A DNA stretch of 64,000 bases from Prochlorococcus sp. AG-409-B13 (GTDB lineage Bacteria > Cyanobacteriota > Cyanobacteriia > PCC-6307 > Cyanobiaceae). The notes under the pieces are model-generated. The model was not told the DNA's origin and made no database searches. It saw only the letters and a list, made by a program, of their open reading frames with translations. The position numbers were made by a program, and so were the translations under genes. This document shows, piece after piece, positions 51,745 to 61,540 of the stretch. Numbering within the stretch: position 1 is the stretch's first letter; each line of letters opens with the position of its first letter. The stretch spans positions 62,001 to 126,000 of the forward strand of contig QCJM01000003.1 in NCBI GenBank assembly GCA_003216035.1. The letters run 5' to 3'.

Positions 51745-52319
51745 TGATTGTTTTGACCTTTAAGGGAGGGTATCGTGTTTTGTTGGCTGTATTGACGCCA
51801 ATGTCTTTGACTCTGCTTGCATCATGCGCTAATTCAGAAATAGGGAAGAAACTTTCTGAGAGCTTTGGTTCTCAATCAGAGACTTCTTTTGAAGAATCTA
51901 TTTCTAATAATCTAAACTCTAAGAGTTCTGATCAGCAGCCGGAAACTTTTTTTGAAGAGCCTACTACTAATAAATTAAACCTTACTAGTTTATCTTCATT
52001 GCCGAGAGAGCCTTTAGGAGAAGAAAGGGAAAAAGAACTTTCTTCTCCTAAAATAGAGACTTCGTCTGAAGAAAATGATAAAAAGAGCGAGGTTTCTAAT
52101 AAGGAGATTGATAAATACCTCCCGCTGATTCCATTCACCCCGAGCCCTTATCGCATTACAATTAAGCTTTCAGATGCTAATCCCTCGGCGCCTGCAGAAA
52201 CAGTAACTAATGCCCTAAGGAAAGCAGGAGTTAATTTTGAAGTTGAAAGTATTGAGCGTGTGAAGGTTCAGAATGCCACAAAAATACCCTTGAATAGTTT
52301 TGGGAAAAGGTCTCGATAA
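51744..52319 (+). CDS. putative lipoprotein, Ser/Glu-rich, hypothetical
   Basis: Lipobox-like LTLLASC; low-complexity acidic region; ATG overlaps the topA stop codon. Confidence 0.65.
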   Translation: MIVLTFKGGYRVLLAVLTPMSLTLLASCANSEIGKKLSESFGSQSETSFEESISNNLNSKSSDQQPETFFEEPTTNKLNLTSLSSLPREPLGEEREKELSSPKIETSSEENDKKSEVSNKEIDKYLPLIPFTPSPYRITIKLSDANPSAPAETVTNALRKAGVNFEVESIERVKVQNATKIPLNSFGKRSR

Positions 52320-52324
52320 GCTTC

Positions 52325-52999
52325 ATGAATAGATCGCTAGGTAAAGGTTCTAGATCTTTGGCTCCCATGAGTCGTCACATGGCTTTAAGGATGATGGAAA
52401 CCTCATATCTTTCAGCTGCTTCTTCATTGATATGGGTAGCACTCTATTACCTTCCAATTGGGGGAGCACTTTTTAGATTGGCTTTGCCGCTCCCGTTATC
52501 TCTTCTTTTACTTCGTCGAGGCACTAATGCTGGTTTAGAAGGTGTTTCTTTAACTGTATTACTCCTTTGTGTGTTGATGGGACCCGTGCGTGGCCCGTTA
52601 GTTTTGTTCCCCTATGGATTGCTTTCTTTTTGGTTGGGTTGGAGTTGGAAGCGTAGCTTGAGCTGGTGGCTTAGTTGGGGGGGTGGAGTTTTAATTGGAA
52701 CTTTTGGCTTTTTAGTGAGGGTGTTAGTTCTTTCTTTATTAGTTGGAGAAAACCTATGGGTAGTTATTACTCGTGCTGGCGCAGGCCTTCTGGAGCGGTT
52801 TGTTGAATTCCTTAACCTTCCTCTGATTCCAGACCTATTTCAAGTTCAGTTGATGGCACTTTCTCTTGTTGTCATTCAGGAGTTGATTTATGTGTTTGCG
52901 CTGCATGCTTTGGCTTTTTGGATCTTCCCTAGGCTACGGGCACGTATACCTGAGCCTCCGAGATTATTGAATGGTTTAGTCGCTCTGGACCCTCTTTGA
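52325..52999 (+). CDS. DUF2232-type multi-TM membrane protein
   Basis: Several TM segments; MRMMETSYLSAASSLIWVALYYLPIGGALFRLALPLPLSLLLLRRGTNAG-like N-terminal region. Confidence 0.75.
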   Translation: MNRSLGKGSRSLAPMSRHMALRMMETSYLSAASSLIWVALYYLPIGGALFRLALPLPLSLLLLRRGTNAGLEGVSLTVLLLCVLMGPVRGPLVLFPYGLLSFWLGWSWKRSLSWWLSWGGGVLIGTFGFLVRVLVLSLLVGENLWVVITRAGAGLLERFVEFLNLPLIPDLFQVQLMALSLVVIQELIYVFALHALAFWIFPRLRARIPEPPRLLNGLVALDPL

Positions 53000-53000
53000 A

Positions 53001-54182
53001 TTGGAACAGGTGCATTCAAAAACTCCTGTAATTTTGCCTGCTGGTTGTATTGCTTTTGGTTCAGGGGCAACGGCTTTACGAATAGAAAATTGGATTAAGA
53101 ATTGGAATGAACCTGGGAAAATATTTGATTTTCTTTTGGTGCTTGCAGGGTCCCAGACTGCTGAGGTGGAAGGTATCTCCGCTGCTGGAGCAACCCCTGC
53201 TTCTCGAAGGTATACAGCTATTGCAGATGCAGAACTCCTTCTTAATGGACCTTTGGCTTCCAGAAATTGGCCGTTGCCACCGCTGCCGGCGGGAGTTTCT
53301 CCAGCTTTGATTAGTTATGTGGCAAGTCGATTTCTTGATGTGAAACCACTTGTTATTCCAGTTGGTCTATCTCAAGAGCCTCCCTTCCCGTATCTAGGCC
53401 TTGAGGACACTTCTCTTGGTCCTGCTGCTTGTCTTAGCTCAGGCAAGGCAATGAACTATTTACGTGTTCAAGATCTTTGGAGGCAAGGCTTACTTATTGG
53501 TAGGAAATTGCGGAGGCCTCTTTTGCTAGCAGAGTGTGTCCCTGGTGGTACAACTACAGCCCAGGCAGTGCTAACTGGACTGGGTTTTTCTGTGGCGGAT
53601 TTAATAAGTGGAAGTATTCGCAACCCTCCTATAGCTTTAAAGAAAGCAATGGTGGAGAGAGGTTTGCTCGCTTCGGGGCTTGATAAGAACCCAGAACCTA
53701 AGAGATTGTTAGCGGCTGTTGGCGACCCTTTCCAGCCTCTTGCAGTTGGACTTCTATTGGGCGCCAGGGAGGCAGGTCAGCAGGTTTTGTTAGGTGGAGG
53801 GGGGCAAATGTTGGCTGTTTTGGCTTTGGCTTTATCTGAACTGACTCCATCAAAGAGAAATAGCTTTTCAGAAGGAATTGTTTTGGGAACTACAGCTTGG
53901 CTGGCTTCTGAATCTATTGCATCCAAAGTTCCTTCGGCTCTTGTTCAATTAATGGATCGAATAGGAAATTATTTTGGTGTAGAGCTTCTTGGTATATCTT
54001 CAGGACTGCGCTTTGATAAAACAACTTATAAAGTACTTTATGATTACGAACTTGGATATGTAAAGGAAGGTGTTGGCGCAGGTGCTCTTGCTCTGATTGC
54101 TCAACTTCAAGGAGCTAGTTGTAAAGATCTTGTTGATGGCTGTGAAAATGCTGTTGAAGATTTGCAGAGATTACCGGCCTAA
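53001..54182 (+). CDS. CobT-like nicotinate mononucleotide-dependent phosphoribosyltransferase family protein
   Basis: LAECVPGGTTTAQAVLTGLGF, VGDPFQPLAVGLLLGAREAGQQVLLGGGGQMLAVLAL; resembles the archaeal/cyanobacterial CobT-like (TIGR00303-type) family. Confidence 0.82.
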   Translation: MEQVHSKTPVILPAGCIAFGSGATALRIENWIKNWNEPGKIFDFLLVLAGSQTAEVEGISAAGATPASRRYTAIADAELLLNGPLASRNWPLPPLPAGVSPALISYVASRFLDVKPLVIPVGLSQEPPFPYLGLEDTSLGPAACLSSGKAMNYLRVQDLWRQGLLIGRKLRRPLLLAECVPGGTTTAQAVLTGLGFSVADLISGSIRNPPIALKKAMVERGLLASGLDKNPEPKRLLAAVGDPFQPLAVGLLLGAREAGQQVLLGGGGQMLAVLALALSELTPSKRNSFSEGIVLGTTAWLASESIASKVPSALVQLMDRIGNYFGVELLGISSGLRFDKTTYKVLYDYELGYVKEGVGAGALALIAQLQGASCKDLVDGCENAVEDLQRLPA

Positions 54183-54209
54183 TCGATGTAATGATTTCAT
54201 GGGAATTAA

Positions 54210-55223
54210 TTGTTAATGGCGACTTTCAAACTGGGTAGAAGAGAGTTTTTGCGTTTGGGACTCGTCTCAGGCTTGGCAGGCTTGACTGGCTGTGCCCGGG
54301 GAGATGCCAGCCCTGAACTAAGCGCTACTGCTGAGACTTTGCCCAAGGAATTGGTGAGGGCTCTGCCAAGGCCATGGCATTTCAGAAAAATTGAGATTAA
54401 TCAGGGCTCTGATTCTCTAATAAAGGAATTAAAACAAGGTTCAGATTTGCTTGCTCTTGGTGATGGATGGTTGAAAACTCTCCCTCATGAGCTTCTTCAG
54501 CCTGTGAGTGCTAGTGGAACCCTTGAACAAAGATTAGATATAAAAGCAAAGGATTTTATTAACAGTTTGGGACCAGAACTTTCCGAAAAGGTTTTCCCAA
54601 TAGGTGTTAGTCCTTGGGTAATGGTTTTTCGTAATGGAGGGCCTTGGTTGACAAGGGCCCGCTCTGCTTGGGATGTCTTATTGGAGCCTGGGTTAAAGGG
54701 TGAGGTTATTTTGCCAAAGAGTCCTCGAATTGTGATCTCTTTAGCCAACAGGATGAAGTCCCCTCATGCTCTAAGAGATTTGCGGAATCAGGCTTTGGCA
54801 TTTGATGATCAAAATGGACTTAATTGGTTGTTGAATGGTCAAGCAAGAGTGGCAGTGCTTCCTTTGCAACGTTGCTTGAGAAGCATTATTAGGGATCAAC
54901 GGTTTAGCGCTGTGCTCCCTGTCAGGGGTGCCCCTTTAAATTGGACTTTGCTTGTAAGGCCAGCATCTACGAATGAACCTTTGCCTCACTCTTGGCTGGA
55001 AGAGGCTTGGCAAATGCCTGCGCTTGGATTGCTTTTGGCAGGAGGTTGGATACCTCCTTTGAGGCAATCAGAGTTAGAAAAGGCTGCTAAATTTATTCCG
55101 GCTTCTTATCAATCAATCTTGCTTCCCTCTGAAGAATTATGGAGTAATTGCTGGTCATTACCACCACTTAATTCATCAGATAGAAAAGAACTTTTAAGTC
55201 TATGGGTTGAATCAATCCCATAG
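54210..55223 (+). CDS. Tat-exported lipoprotein, PotD/spermidine-putrescine-binding-like solute-binding protein
   Basis: N-terminus GRREFLRLGLVSGLAGLTGC combines a twin-arginine motif and a lipobox; LLALGDGWLKTLPHELLQPV and SPWVMVFRNGGPWLTRARSAWDVLLEPGLKGEVILPKSPR. Confidence 0.78.
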   Translation: MLMATFKLGRREFLRLGLVSGLAGLTGCARGDASPELSATAETLPKELVRALPRPWHFRKIEINQGSDSLIKELKQGSDLLALGDGWLKTLPHELLQPVSASGTLEQRLDIKAKDFINSLGPELSEKVFPIGVSPWVMVFRNGGPWLTRARSAWDVLLEPGLKGEVILPKSPRIVISLANRMKSPHALRDLRNQALAFDDQNGLNWLLNGQARVAVLPLQRCLRSIIRDQRFSAVLPVRGAPLNWTLLVRPASTNEPLPHSWLEEAWQMPALGLLLAGGWIPPLRQSELEKAAKFIPASYQSILLPSEELWSNCWSLPPLNSSDRKELLSLWVESIP

Positions 55224-56348
55224 ACGCCTTTGAGGTGAACAGGCTAATAGCTCGTGTGTTTCTTTTAGAAGTTCAGGTATTTTGAGATGATGTGGGCAGC
55301 GTGGCAGACAGTCTTTACATTGCTCACAAGCAGTTGCATTAACACTCTCCCACCAATGGCCAGCTTTCCCAATAAGGTTATAACGTTCTTTAGTGAATTC
55401 TTCTAGGTCATGGCCTATTAAAAGATTGCGTAAACGTAGTAAACTAGGTATAGGAACTTGTTTTGTACAAGGAAGGCACTTTTTGCATTGCCCACATGCA
55501 GTTGTACCTAGACGGTATTCTCTAACTCTGCGAAGCTTTTCAATTGTTTCTTCTTCTAGCTTACAAAGAGGACCTGCATTGTTTCTAAGCCGCTGAGCAA
55601 TGGTTAGGTCCTCTGGTTTAAATGCACCCAGAGTTAGAGTACTAATTCCCTTGGCTATTAGAAATCTGTAAGCGAGTTCAAGAGGCTTTAAAGGACTGCA
55701 ATCTTTAATTAAAGTTTGACTAGGAGATTGTAAGTGTCCTCCCTTATCGGCTGGAGAGATGGCCATTACTCCTATCCCTTTAGAAATAGCATTAGTTGCT
55801 AATGGGATTCTTTCTTGATCTAGAAGATGGAGATGAAGGCTGCAAAATTGGAACCTTTCACTTTCAAGTGCTTCATTAATAATTGCAAGAGATCCATGTG
55901 AGCTAAAACCAACTTGGCCTATTAGATCCTCGTCTTGAGCCCATCTAAGAAGGTCTGCTCCTTTACCTTTGATAGCCCAGTCAAGATGTTCTGAAAGGTT
56001 AATTCCATGAACTGCAAGATTGTCAATTTTTTTTATGCCTAACCGTGACAATATTCCTCGCAATTTTTGTTTGCCTTCAATCAGGTCAAGTCCTGGGATG
56101 AGCTTGCTGGTAATTACCCATCCACCTTTCGGTTCTAGCCCTTCGCTTTTAAGTCTATTAAGAGCTTTGCCAAGAAAGTTTTCAGCAGGTCCATATGCTG
56201 GAGCTGTCTCTACATGATTTATTCCTGCAGCAAAACTGGCTTTTAAAACTTTATACATCTGCTCTTCAGAGCTAATAGCTCTCATGGTGCCCAAGGTGAA
56301 AAGGCTTACTTTTGGTCCATTACCAAAGGGCCTGCGTATGTTTTTCAT
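55212..56348 (-). CDS. aldo/keto reductase with C-terminal 2x[4Fe-4S]-like cysteine clusters
   Basis: TLGTMRAI...HVETAPAYGPAENFLGKAL; CGQCKKCLPC and CEQCKDCLPRCP. Confidence 0.88.
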   Translation of the reverse strand: MKNIRRPFGNGPKVSLFTLGTMRAISSEEQMYKVLKASFAAGINHVETAPAYGPAENFLGKALNRLKSEGLEPKGGWVITSKLIPGLDLIEGKQKLRGILSRLGIKKIDNLAVHGINLSEHLDWAIKGKGADLLRWAQDEDLIGQVGFSSHGSLAIINEALESERFQFCSLHLHLLDQERIPLATNAISKGIGVMAISPADKGGHLQSPSQTLIKDCSPLKPLELAYRFLIAKGISTLTLGAFKPEDLTIAQRLRNNAGPLCKLEEETIEKLRRVREYRLGTTACGQCKKCLPCTKQVPIPSLLRLRNLLIGHDLEEFTKERYNLIGKAGHWWESVNATACEQCKDCLPRCPHHLKIPELLKETHELLACSPQRRLWD

Positions 56349-56357
56349 TATTTGGGT

Positions 56358-56912
56358 TTAGCTTTCTGGATCAGTTGAGTCAAAGGGGCTTCTAATGTCT
56401 TTGTTCCTTGTCTCTAGGTGTCTGACAAGCTCTGCCGGACTAACTTTCTCAATGAAGTGTCGGAATTGGGTTTGATCCTCTTCATCGGCTTCAGCATCAA
56501 CTGGTATAGATGCTGAAGCAACAATTTCTTCCATCATCCAAATACTTGAAGAGGTACGCACAGCTAGGGCTATTGCATCGCTTGGTCGAGCAACAATTTC
56601 GAGCAGGGGTAATGAGCAATTGTCAGTCGATGAAGGGCGAATCTTGAGTATTGCTTGGAATGTGTCCAGTCCTAGAGCATTAATAATTACATGGTCTAAT
56701 TGAATATTGCCCGCTCTCATAAGGGAAATCATTAAGTCATGGCTTAGAGGTTTTTGAGGGTTTGACTTTTGGCTGCCATTTAAGATGTTATGCGCTTGAG
56801 CATGGTCTATCCAAATCGGGACTTGTCTTCTCCCAGAGGGATCACGAAGTAAAACTATTGGGTTTCGGTTTGATGCATCTATCCCTAGACCAGCCACAGA
56901 CATCTCGACCAC
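56358..56912 (-). CDS. bifunctional nuclease family (DUF151) protein
   Basis: VLLRDPSGRRQVPIWIDHAQAHNI and ARPSDAIALAVRTSSSIWMMEEIVA. Confidence 0.87.
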   Translation of the reverse strand: MVEMSVAGLGIDASNRNPIVLLRDPSGRRQVPIWIDHAQAHNILNGSQKSNPQKPLSHDLMISLMRAGNIQLDHVIINALGLDTFQAILKIRPSSTDNCSLPLLEIVARPSDAIALAVRTSSSIWMMEEIVASASIPVDAEADEEDQTQFRHFIEKVSPAELVRHLETRNKDIRSPFDSTDPES

Positions 56913-56970
56913 AATTCCTCCTTCCTTTACTCGATTATGACTAGGTAATGTTGTGAGCAGACCTATTTAA

Positions 56971-57633
56971 ATGTTTACTGGCTTGATTCAGGGTATTGGA
57001 AGAATTCAGCGCCGTGGAAAAGGTTTGATGATTCAAGGGTGTGAACCTTTCTCGCCTTTATCTATTGGGGATAGTGTTTGTGTTGATGGAGTTTGTTTGA
57101 CAGCTTCTGAATTGATTTCTGATGGGTTCATGGCCGAAGTAAGTGAGGAAACACTCAGGCGTACAACCCTCGGTGAGAAGGCTGCTGATGGAGGGCTTGT
57201 TAATCTTGAACCAGCACTGCGCCTCTCAGACCGTTTGGGTGGTCATCTTGTTAGTGGTCATGTTGACGGTTTAGGGAAAGTTGTTTCAATTGAGACTCTT
57301 CAGAATTCTTGGCAAGTTGAAGTCTCCTTAGAAGACCTTGCACTTGGGAGATATATATGTGAGAAGGCAAGTATTTCTTTGAATGGCATTAGCTTGACTG
57401 TGGCTGGATGTTCAGAAAAAGGTTCTAGGTTCTGGATTGCAGTTATTCCCCATACTTGGTGCAATACTTCAATGAAATATTTGACAGTTGGAGAGCGGGT
57501 AAATCTGGAGGTCGATTTACTTGCTAAATATGTTGAAAATTTGATTGCCAGAGCTAAAAACAACAACTCATCACAAGAAGAGTTGCCACCGGCGATTTCC
57601 AAAGATTGGTTAGCAAGTCAAGGTTGGGAATAA
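56971..57633 (+). CDS. ribE: riboflavin synthase alpha chain
   Basis: MFTGLIQGIGRI, GDSVCVDGVCLTA, GGHLVSGHVDGLGKV, SISLNGISLTV; duplicated lumazine-binding domains. Confidence 0.95.
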   Translation: MFTGLIQGIGRIQRRGKGLMIQGCEPFSPLSIGDSVCVDGVCLTASELISDGFMAEVSEETLRRTTLGEKAADGGLVNLEPALRLSDRLGGHLVSGHVDGLGKVVSIETLQNSWQVEVSLEDLALGRYICEKASISLNGISLTVAGCSEKGSRFWIAVIPHTWCNTSMKYLTVGERVNLEVDLLAKYVENLIARAKNNNSSQEELPPAISKDWLASQGWE

Positions 57634-57672
57634 CTAGCTTGATTTGCCAGGACTTTTTAAATCATCCTTTGG

Positions 57673-58065
57673 CTAATTATTTTGGGACTTCTTGTCAGAT
57701 TTTCCAGATAAATTTTTACCTTCAAGTGGAACTAGCCAGATTGACCCTGACTCTCGCCGAATCTCGATTTTGAATTCTTGACCAGGTACTAAGCCTAGTT
57801 TCTTGGTGTAAGCATGACCTATTAGGAGGTTGCCATTCCCATGAACCCGGGTTTTGAACTCGGCTTGTCGCCCCCTAGACGCTCTACCTCCTGGTCTCCC
57901 ATTGGAACGGAGTTTGTAGCCTTTTGCTTCTACTAAGGCTCGATAGAAGCTCTTTCGTAGAACTCGCCCACTTGGACCGACATACCCACATCCTCGAGCA
58001 ATTTCATCCTCAGGACGATTGCTTAGAGATCTGGCTTTGTCCAGGAGTTGTTTGCCTACCAGCAT
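57673..58065 (-). CDS. cyAbrB-family transcriptional regulator
   Basis: GCGYVGPSGRVLRKSFYRALVEAKGYKL...NGNLLIGHAYTKKLGLVPGQEFKIEI. Confidence 0.85.
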   Translation of the reverse strand: MLVGKQLLDKARSLSNRPEDEIARGCGYVGPSGRVLRKSFYRALVEAKGYKLRSNGRPGGRASRGRQAEFKTRVHGNGNLLIGHAYTKKLGLVPGQEFKIEIRRESGSIWLVPLEGKNLSGKSDKKSQNN

Positions 58066-58166
58066 TTGCCAGATTTAAAGTTTAATTGAATGAATTCTGA
58101 CTGGGAAGTCAAAGTGTGGCAATAGATTGATCTTGATTTGGCTTATATGTATTACAAACGTCCAAA

Positions 58167-58781
58167 TTAGAGAAGGTAGAGGATGATGAATAAAATGACC
58201 CAAATCCCATCTACGAAGTGCCAATAGAGCTCTGCTGCTTCCAAAGGGAATGGATTTTCGCTTGTTATACGCCCGCCTGGCTGTCGAGCTTGCCACCAAA
58301 CAATCAGAATCATTATTGCTCCAAGAGTTACGTGGAGCCCATGAAAACCTGTGAGAGCATAAAAAGTGCTTGCATATAGGTTGTCAGTAAGACCAAAAGG
58401 CAAAGTGAAGTACTCCACCATTTGACTCGCCAAAAATGCCAGGCCAAGTCCAGCTGTAAAAAGTAGCCAGCGTTGACAGAGTTTTGCCTCATCTTTCCGG
58501 AGAGCTTGCCCTGCGCGATGAAATGTGGCGCTACTTACTAGGAGTAATACTGTATTGAGAGTAGGGAGTGGCAGCTCTAATTCATAAATTGCGTCAGGTA
58601 GAAGCGGATTGACTGCTTTGAAAGTGAGATATGCGGCAAAAAAACCAGCAAATGTCATTCCATCAGCAACTAGAAAAGCCGCAAGACCAAACAATCTGTG
58701 GTCACCATGCTCTTGCTCGTTAACGACCTGTTCCTCAGACTTTTCTTCAGAACTTGAATTTATGGGAGATAAGGTTGTCAT
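58167..58781 (-). CDS. ctaE: cytochrome c oxidase subunit III
   Basis: FLVADGMTFAGFFAAYLTFKA, ALTGFHGLHVTLGAIMI, AELYWHFVDGIWVILFIILYLL. Confidence 0.95.
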   Translation of the reverse strand: MTTLSPINSSSEEKSEEQVVNEQEHGDHRLFGLAAFLVADGMTFAGFFAAYLTFKAVNPLLPDAIYELELPLPTLNTVLLLVSSATFHRAGQALRKDEAKLCQRWLLFTAGLGLAFLASQMVEYFTLPFGLTDNLYASTFYALTGFHGLHVTLGAIMILIVWWQARQPGGRITSENPFPLEAAELYWHFVDGIWVILFIILYLL

Positions 58782-60448
58782 TGCTTGTTGTTTTCAGGAT
58801 CACTGATGTCAGGTGATTGGATTTGAATGGATTCTTCTTTTATTCCATATCCATAGGGCTCTTTTACTAATGGAGCCATTCCAGTCCAATTTTCAACAGG
58901 TGGAGGGGAAGTTGTTAGCCATTCAGGGGTAAGTGCTTCCCATGGATTGTCACCGGCTATAGCACCTTTGAATGCACTTTGAATGACATTCCAGAGGAAA
59001 GGTAGGGTGCTTAATGCCATTATCAAAGCCCCAATACTGCTTAGTTGATTTATAAATGTGAACTGTGGATCGTATTCCGCAACTCGTCTTGGCATTCCGT
59101 TTAATCCCAGCCAGTGTTGAGGTGCAAAGCAGAGATTGAAACCAAGGAAGGTTAACAAGAAATGTAGTCTTCCTAAATCTTCATTGAGCATTCGCCCTGT
59201 GAATTTTGGGTACCAATGATATATAGATGAAAAAATTACAAACACTGATCCGCCATAGACGATGTAATGGAAATGAGCGACAACAAAGTAGGTATCGTGA
59301 ACATGAATATCGAAAGGAACTTGCGCGAGGGCAACTCCTGTTATTCCACCTAGGACAAAGTTAGCGATAAAACCACAGGAGAAAAGTACAGCACTATTTA
59401 AAGAGATCCTCCCACCCCATAGTGTTGCTACCCAATTGAAGAATTTTATCCCAGTTGGGACTGCAATAAAAGAGGTCGCAATGGTGAAAAATAGTCTCAT
59501 CCAAGGAGGAGTCCCACTTGTAAACATATGATGCGCCCAAACAATCAGACCTAGAAAAACAATGGCCATAATTGAGTAGACCATTGTTGAATAACCAAAA
59601 AGTGGTTTACGGCAGTGCACAGGTAGTATCTCGCTTACCAACCCAAATGCAGGTAGTACCATGATGTATACCGCTGGGTGTGAATAAAACCAAAATAAAT
59701 GTTGGTAGACAATAACGTTCCCACCAAGTGTTGGGTTGAAAAAGCCAGTGTGAGCTACGATATCGAAGCTCAAAAGAATTAGTGTCCCAGCAAGTACTGG
59801 TGTTGAAAGAACTACCAAAATGCTTGTTCCCAGCATTGCCCAGCAATACATAGGAAGTTGCATCAATTTCAATCCAGGCCTTCTCAATTTGAGAATAGTT
59901 GCAATAAAATTAATTCCACCAAAGATAGAACTACCACCTAAAAGAAGTACACTTAATATCCAGATTATTTGCCCTGCTGCAGGTGTAGTTATGCTTAGTG
60001 GGGGATATGCTGTCCAACCTGATTCAGCTGCTCCAGTAATGAAGTAGCTGGTTATAAGCATCAAACCTGCTGGTGGAATCAACCAGAAAGCTACAGCATT
60101 TAGCCGTGGAAATGCCATGTCTCTTGCTCCAACATAAAAGGGTATTAAGTAATTACCAAAGGCACCATTTACTACGGGAACGATCCAAAGAAAGATCATG
60201 ATCGTTCCATGAAGGGTCAAAACCTGGTTATAAGTATCTCTAGCCATGAAATCTGACATTGGGCTGCTTAGCTCAATGCGAATTGCGCTTGCAAGAGAAC
60301 CGCCTATCAGGTAAAAAATAAAACCACATACTAAATATTGAAGCCCAATAACTTTGTGGTCAAGACTAAAACTAAAGTATTTCAACCATCCTTTTGGTTG
60401 AAGTGAGCCTGAGGAACTTTGGTGTGTTTGTTGGGATGCGGTTGTCAT
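58778..60448 (-). CDS. ctaD: cytochrome c oxidase subunit I
   Basis: QHLFWFYSHPAVYIMVLPAFG, HDTYFVVAHFHYIVYGG. Confidence 0.97.
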   Translation of the reverse strand: MTTASQQTHQSSSGSLQPKGWLKYFSFSLDHKVIGLQYLVCGFIFYLIGGSLASAIRIELSSPMSDFMARDTYNQVLTLHGTIMIFLWIVPVVNGAFGNYLIPFYVGARDMAFPRLNAVAFWLIPPAGLMLITSYFITGAAESGWTAYPPLSITTPAAGQIIWILSVLLLGGSSIFGGINFIATILKLRRPGLKLMQLPMYCWAMLGTSILVVLSTPVLAGTLILLSFDIVAHTGFFNPTLGGNVIVYQHLFWFYSHPAVYIMVLPAFGLVSEILPVHCRKPLFGYSTMVYSIMAIVFLGLIVWAHHMFTSGTPPWMRLFFTIATSFIAVPTGIKFFNWVATLWGGRISLNSAVLFSCGFIANFVLGGITGVALAQVPFDIHVHDTYFVVAHFHYIVYGGSVFVIFSSIYHWYPKFTGRMLNEDLGRLHFLLTFLGFNLCFAPQHWLGLNGMPRRVAEYDPQFTFINQLSSIGALIMALSTLPFLWNVIQSAFKGAIAGDNPWEALTPEWLTTSPPPVENWTGMAPLVKEPYGYGIKEESIQIQSPDISDPENNKQ

Positions 60449-61269
60449 GCTTCCAAAATAGGATCTTTTGAGTTTTCTTTAAACCATCTTTTGTATTCAT
60501 CTGGTGCTTCAACTACTACTGTTGAGCGCATGCTTCCATGATATGGGCCACACAACTCAGCGCATACGATTGGATAACGCCCGGGCTTTGTTGCGGTGAA
60601 GTTCAAAATAGTGGGCTGTCCAGGAATTACATCTTGTTTTAGCCGAAATTCAGGGACCCAAAAAGCATGAATTACATCTTTTGACTCCATTCTCATGCTT
60701 ACTGGTTGTCCAGATGGGACATGAAGTTCTCCTGAAATAATGTCACCTTCTGGGTAATGGAAAAGGAATGCAAACTGTAATGCTGTCACCTCAACTGATA
60801 ATGAACTTTTCGCTTGCTTGCTTAACTCAATTGGGCCTGAGCCTATCCCTCCCCAAACTCGTTCTTTAGCTTCTATTGCTTGGTGATTATGTACTGCGCT
60901 TTGAGCTAATGGTTGCATCCCTCCCATGCGGTCGTAGATGTCGTAGCTATAGAGACCAACAAATAAAACTACAACTGCTGGCACTGCTGTCCAGAAGATC
61001 TCAAGAGGAAGATTGCCTTCAAGGGCCAAGCCGTCTTTTGATTGACCAGGCCGTCGCCTGAACCTAATTAGGCTATAGATAACTAACCCAACAATGCCTA
61101 AAAACAGTATTGTTCCTATGCTGAATAAAACACGAAACAACTCATCGTAAACGGGCGCATTAGCACTTGCACTGTCTGGCAAAAGATTGACATTCTGGCC
61201 AATCCAAAGTCCCCCAACTACTAGGGCTAAGCCCAACAAGATAGTTAGGATGGCCGAGGGCTTCCGCAA
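60445..61269 (-). CDS. ctaC: cytochrome c oxidase subunit II
   Basis: DVIHAFWVPEFRLKQDVIPG, CAELCGPYHGSMRSTVVV CuA motif. Confidence 0.96.
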   Translation of the reverse strand: MRKPSAILTILLGLALVVGGLWIGQNVNLLPDSASANAPVYDELFRVLFSIGTILFLGIVGLVIYSLIRFRRRPGQSKDGLALEGNLPLEIFWTAVPAVVVLFVGLYSYDIYDRMGGMQPLAQSAVHNHQAIEAKERVWGGIGSGPIELSKQAKSSLSVEVTALQFAFLFHYPEGDIISGELHVPSGQPVSMRMESKDVIHAFWVPEFRLKQDVIPGQPTILNFTATKPGRYPIVCAELCGPYHGSMRSTVVVEAPDEYKRWFKENSKDPILEA

Positions 61270-61540
61270 GGAATGGATCCAATAACCTTTTAAGAATATG
61301 GAGAAGATTTCATTTCAGTATGTAGTGATTGTTAAGTTGACTAGAAATTTGCAGACAATTGATTCACTGCAAGGTATCTGATCCTCTGGAAGGTTTTCTT
61401 TTAATGGGTTTCTGTCAGGGATGGAAGATTTATAGGGATTGTTTGATGTTGCAGTCGTAAATACAACATGACGTGTTTGATTAGATCGCTACGTTTCACA
61501 GGTGAAAGTTTTTCTTCCCTGGCCCCTCTAATTTGATCAG

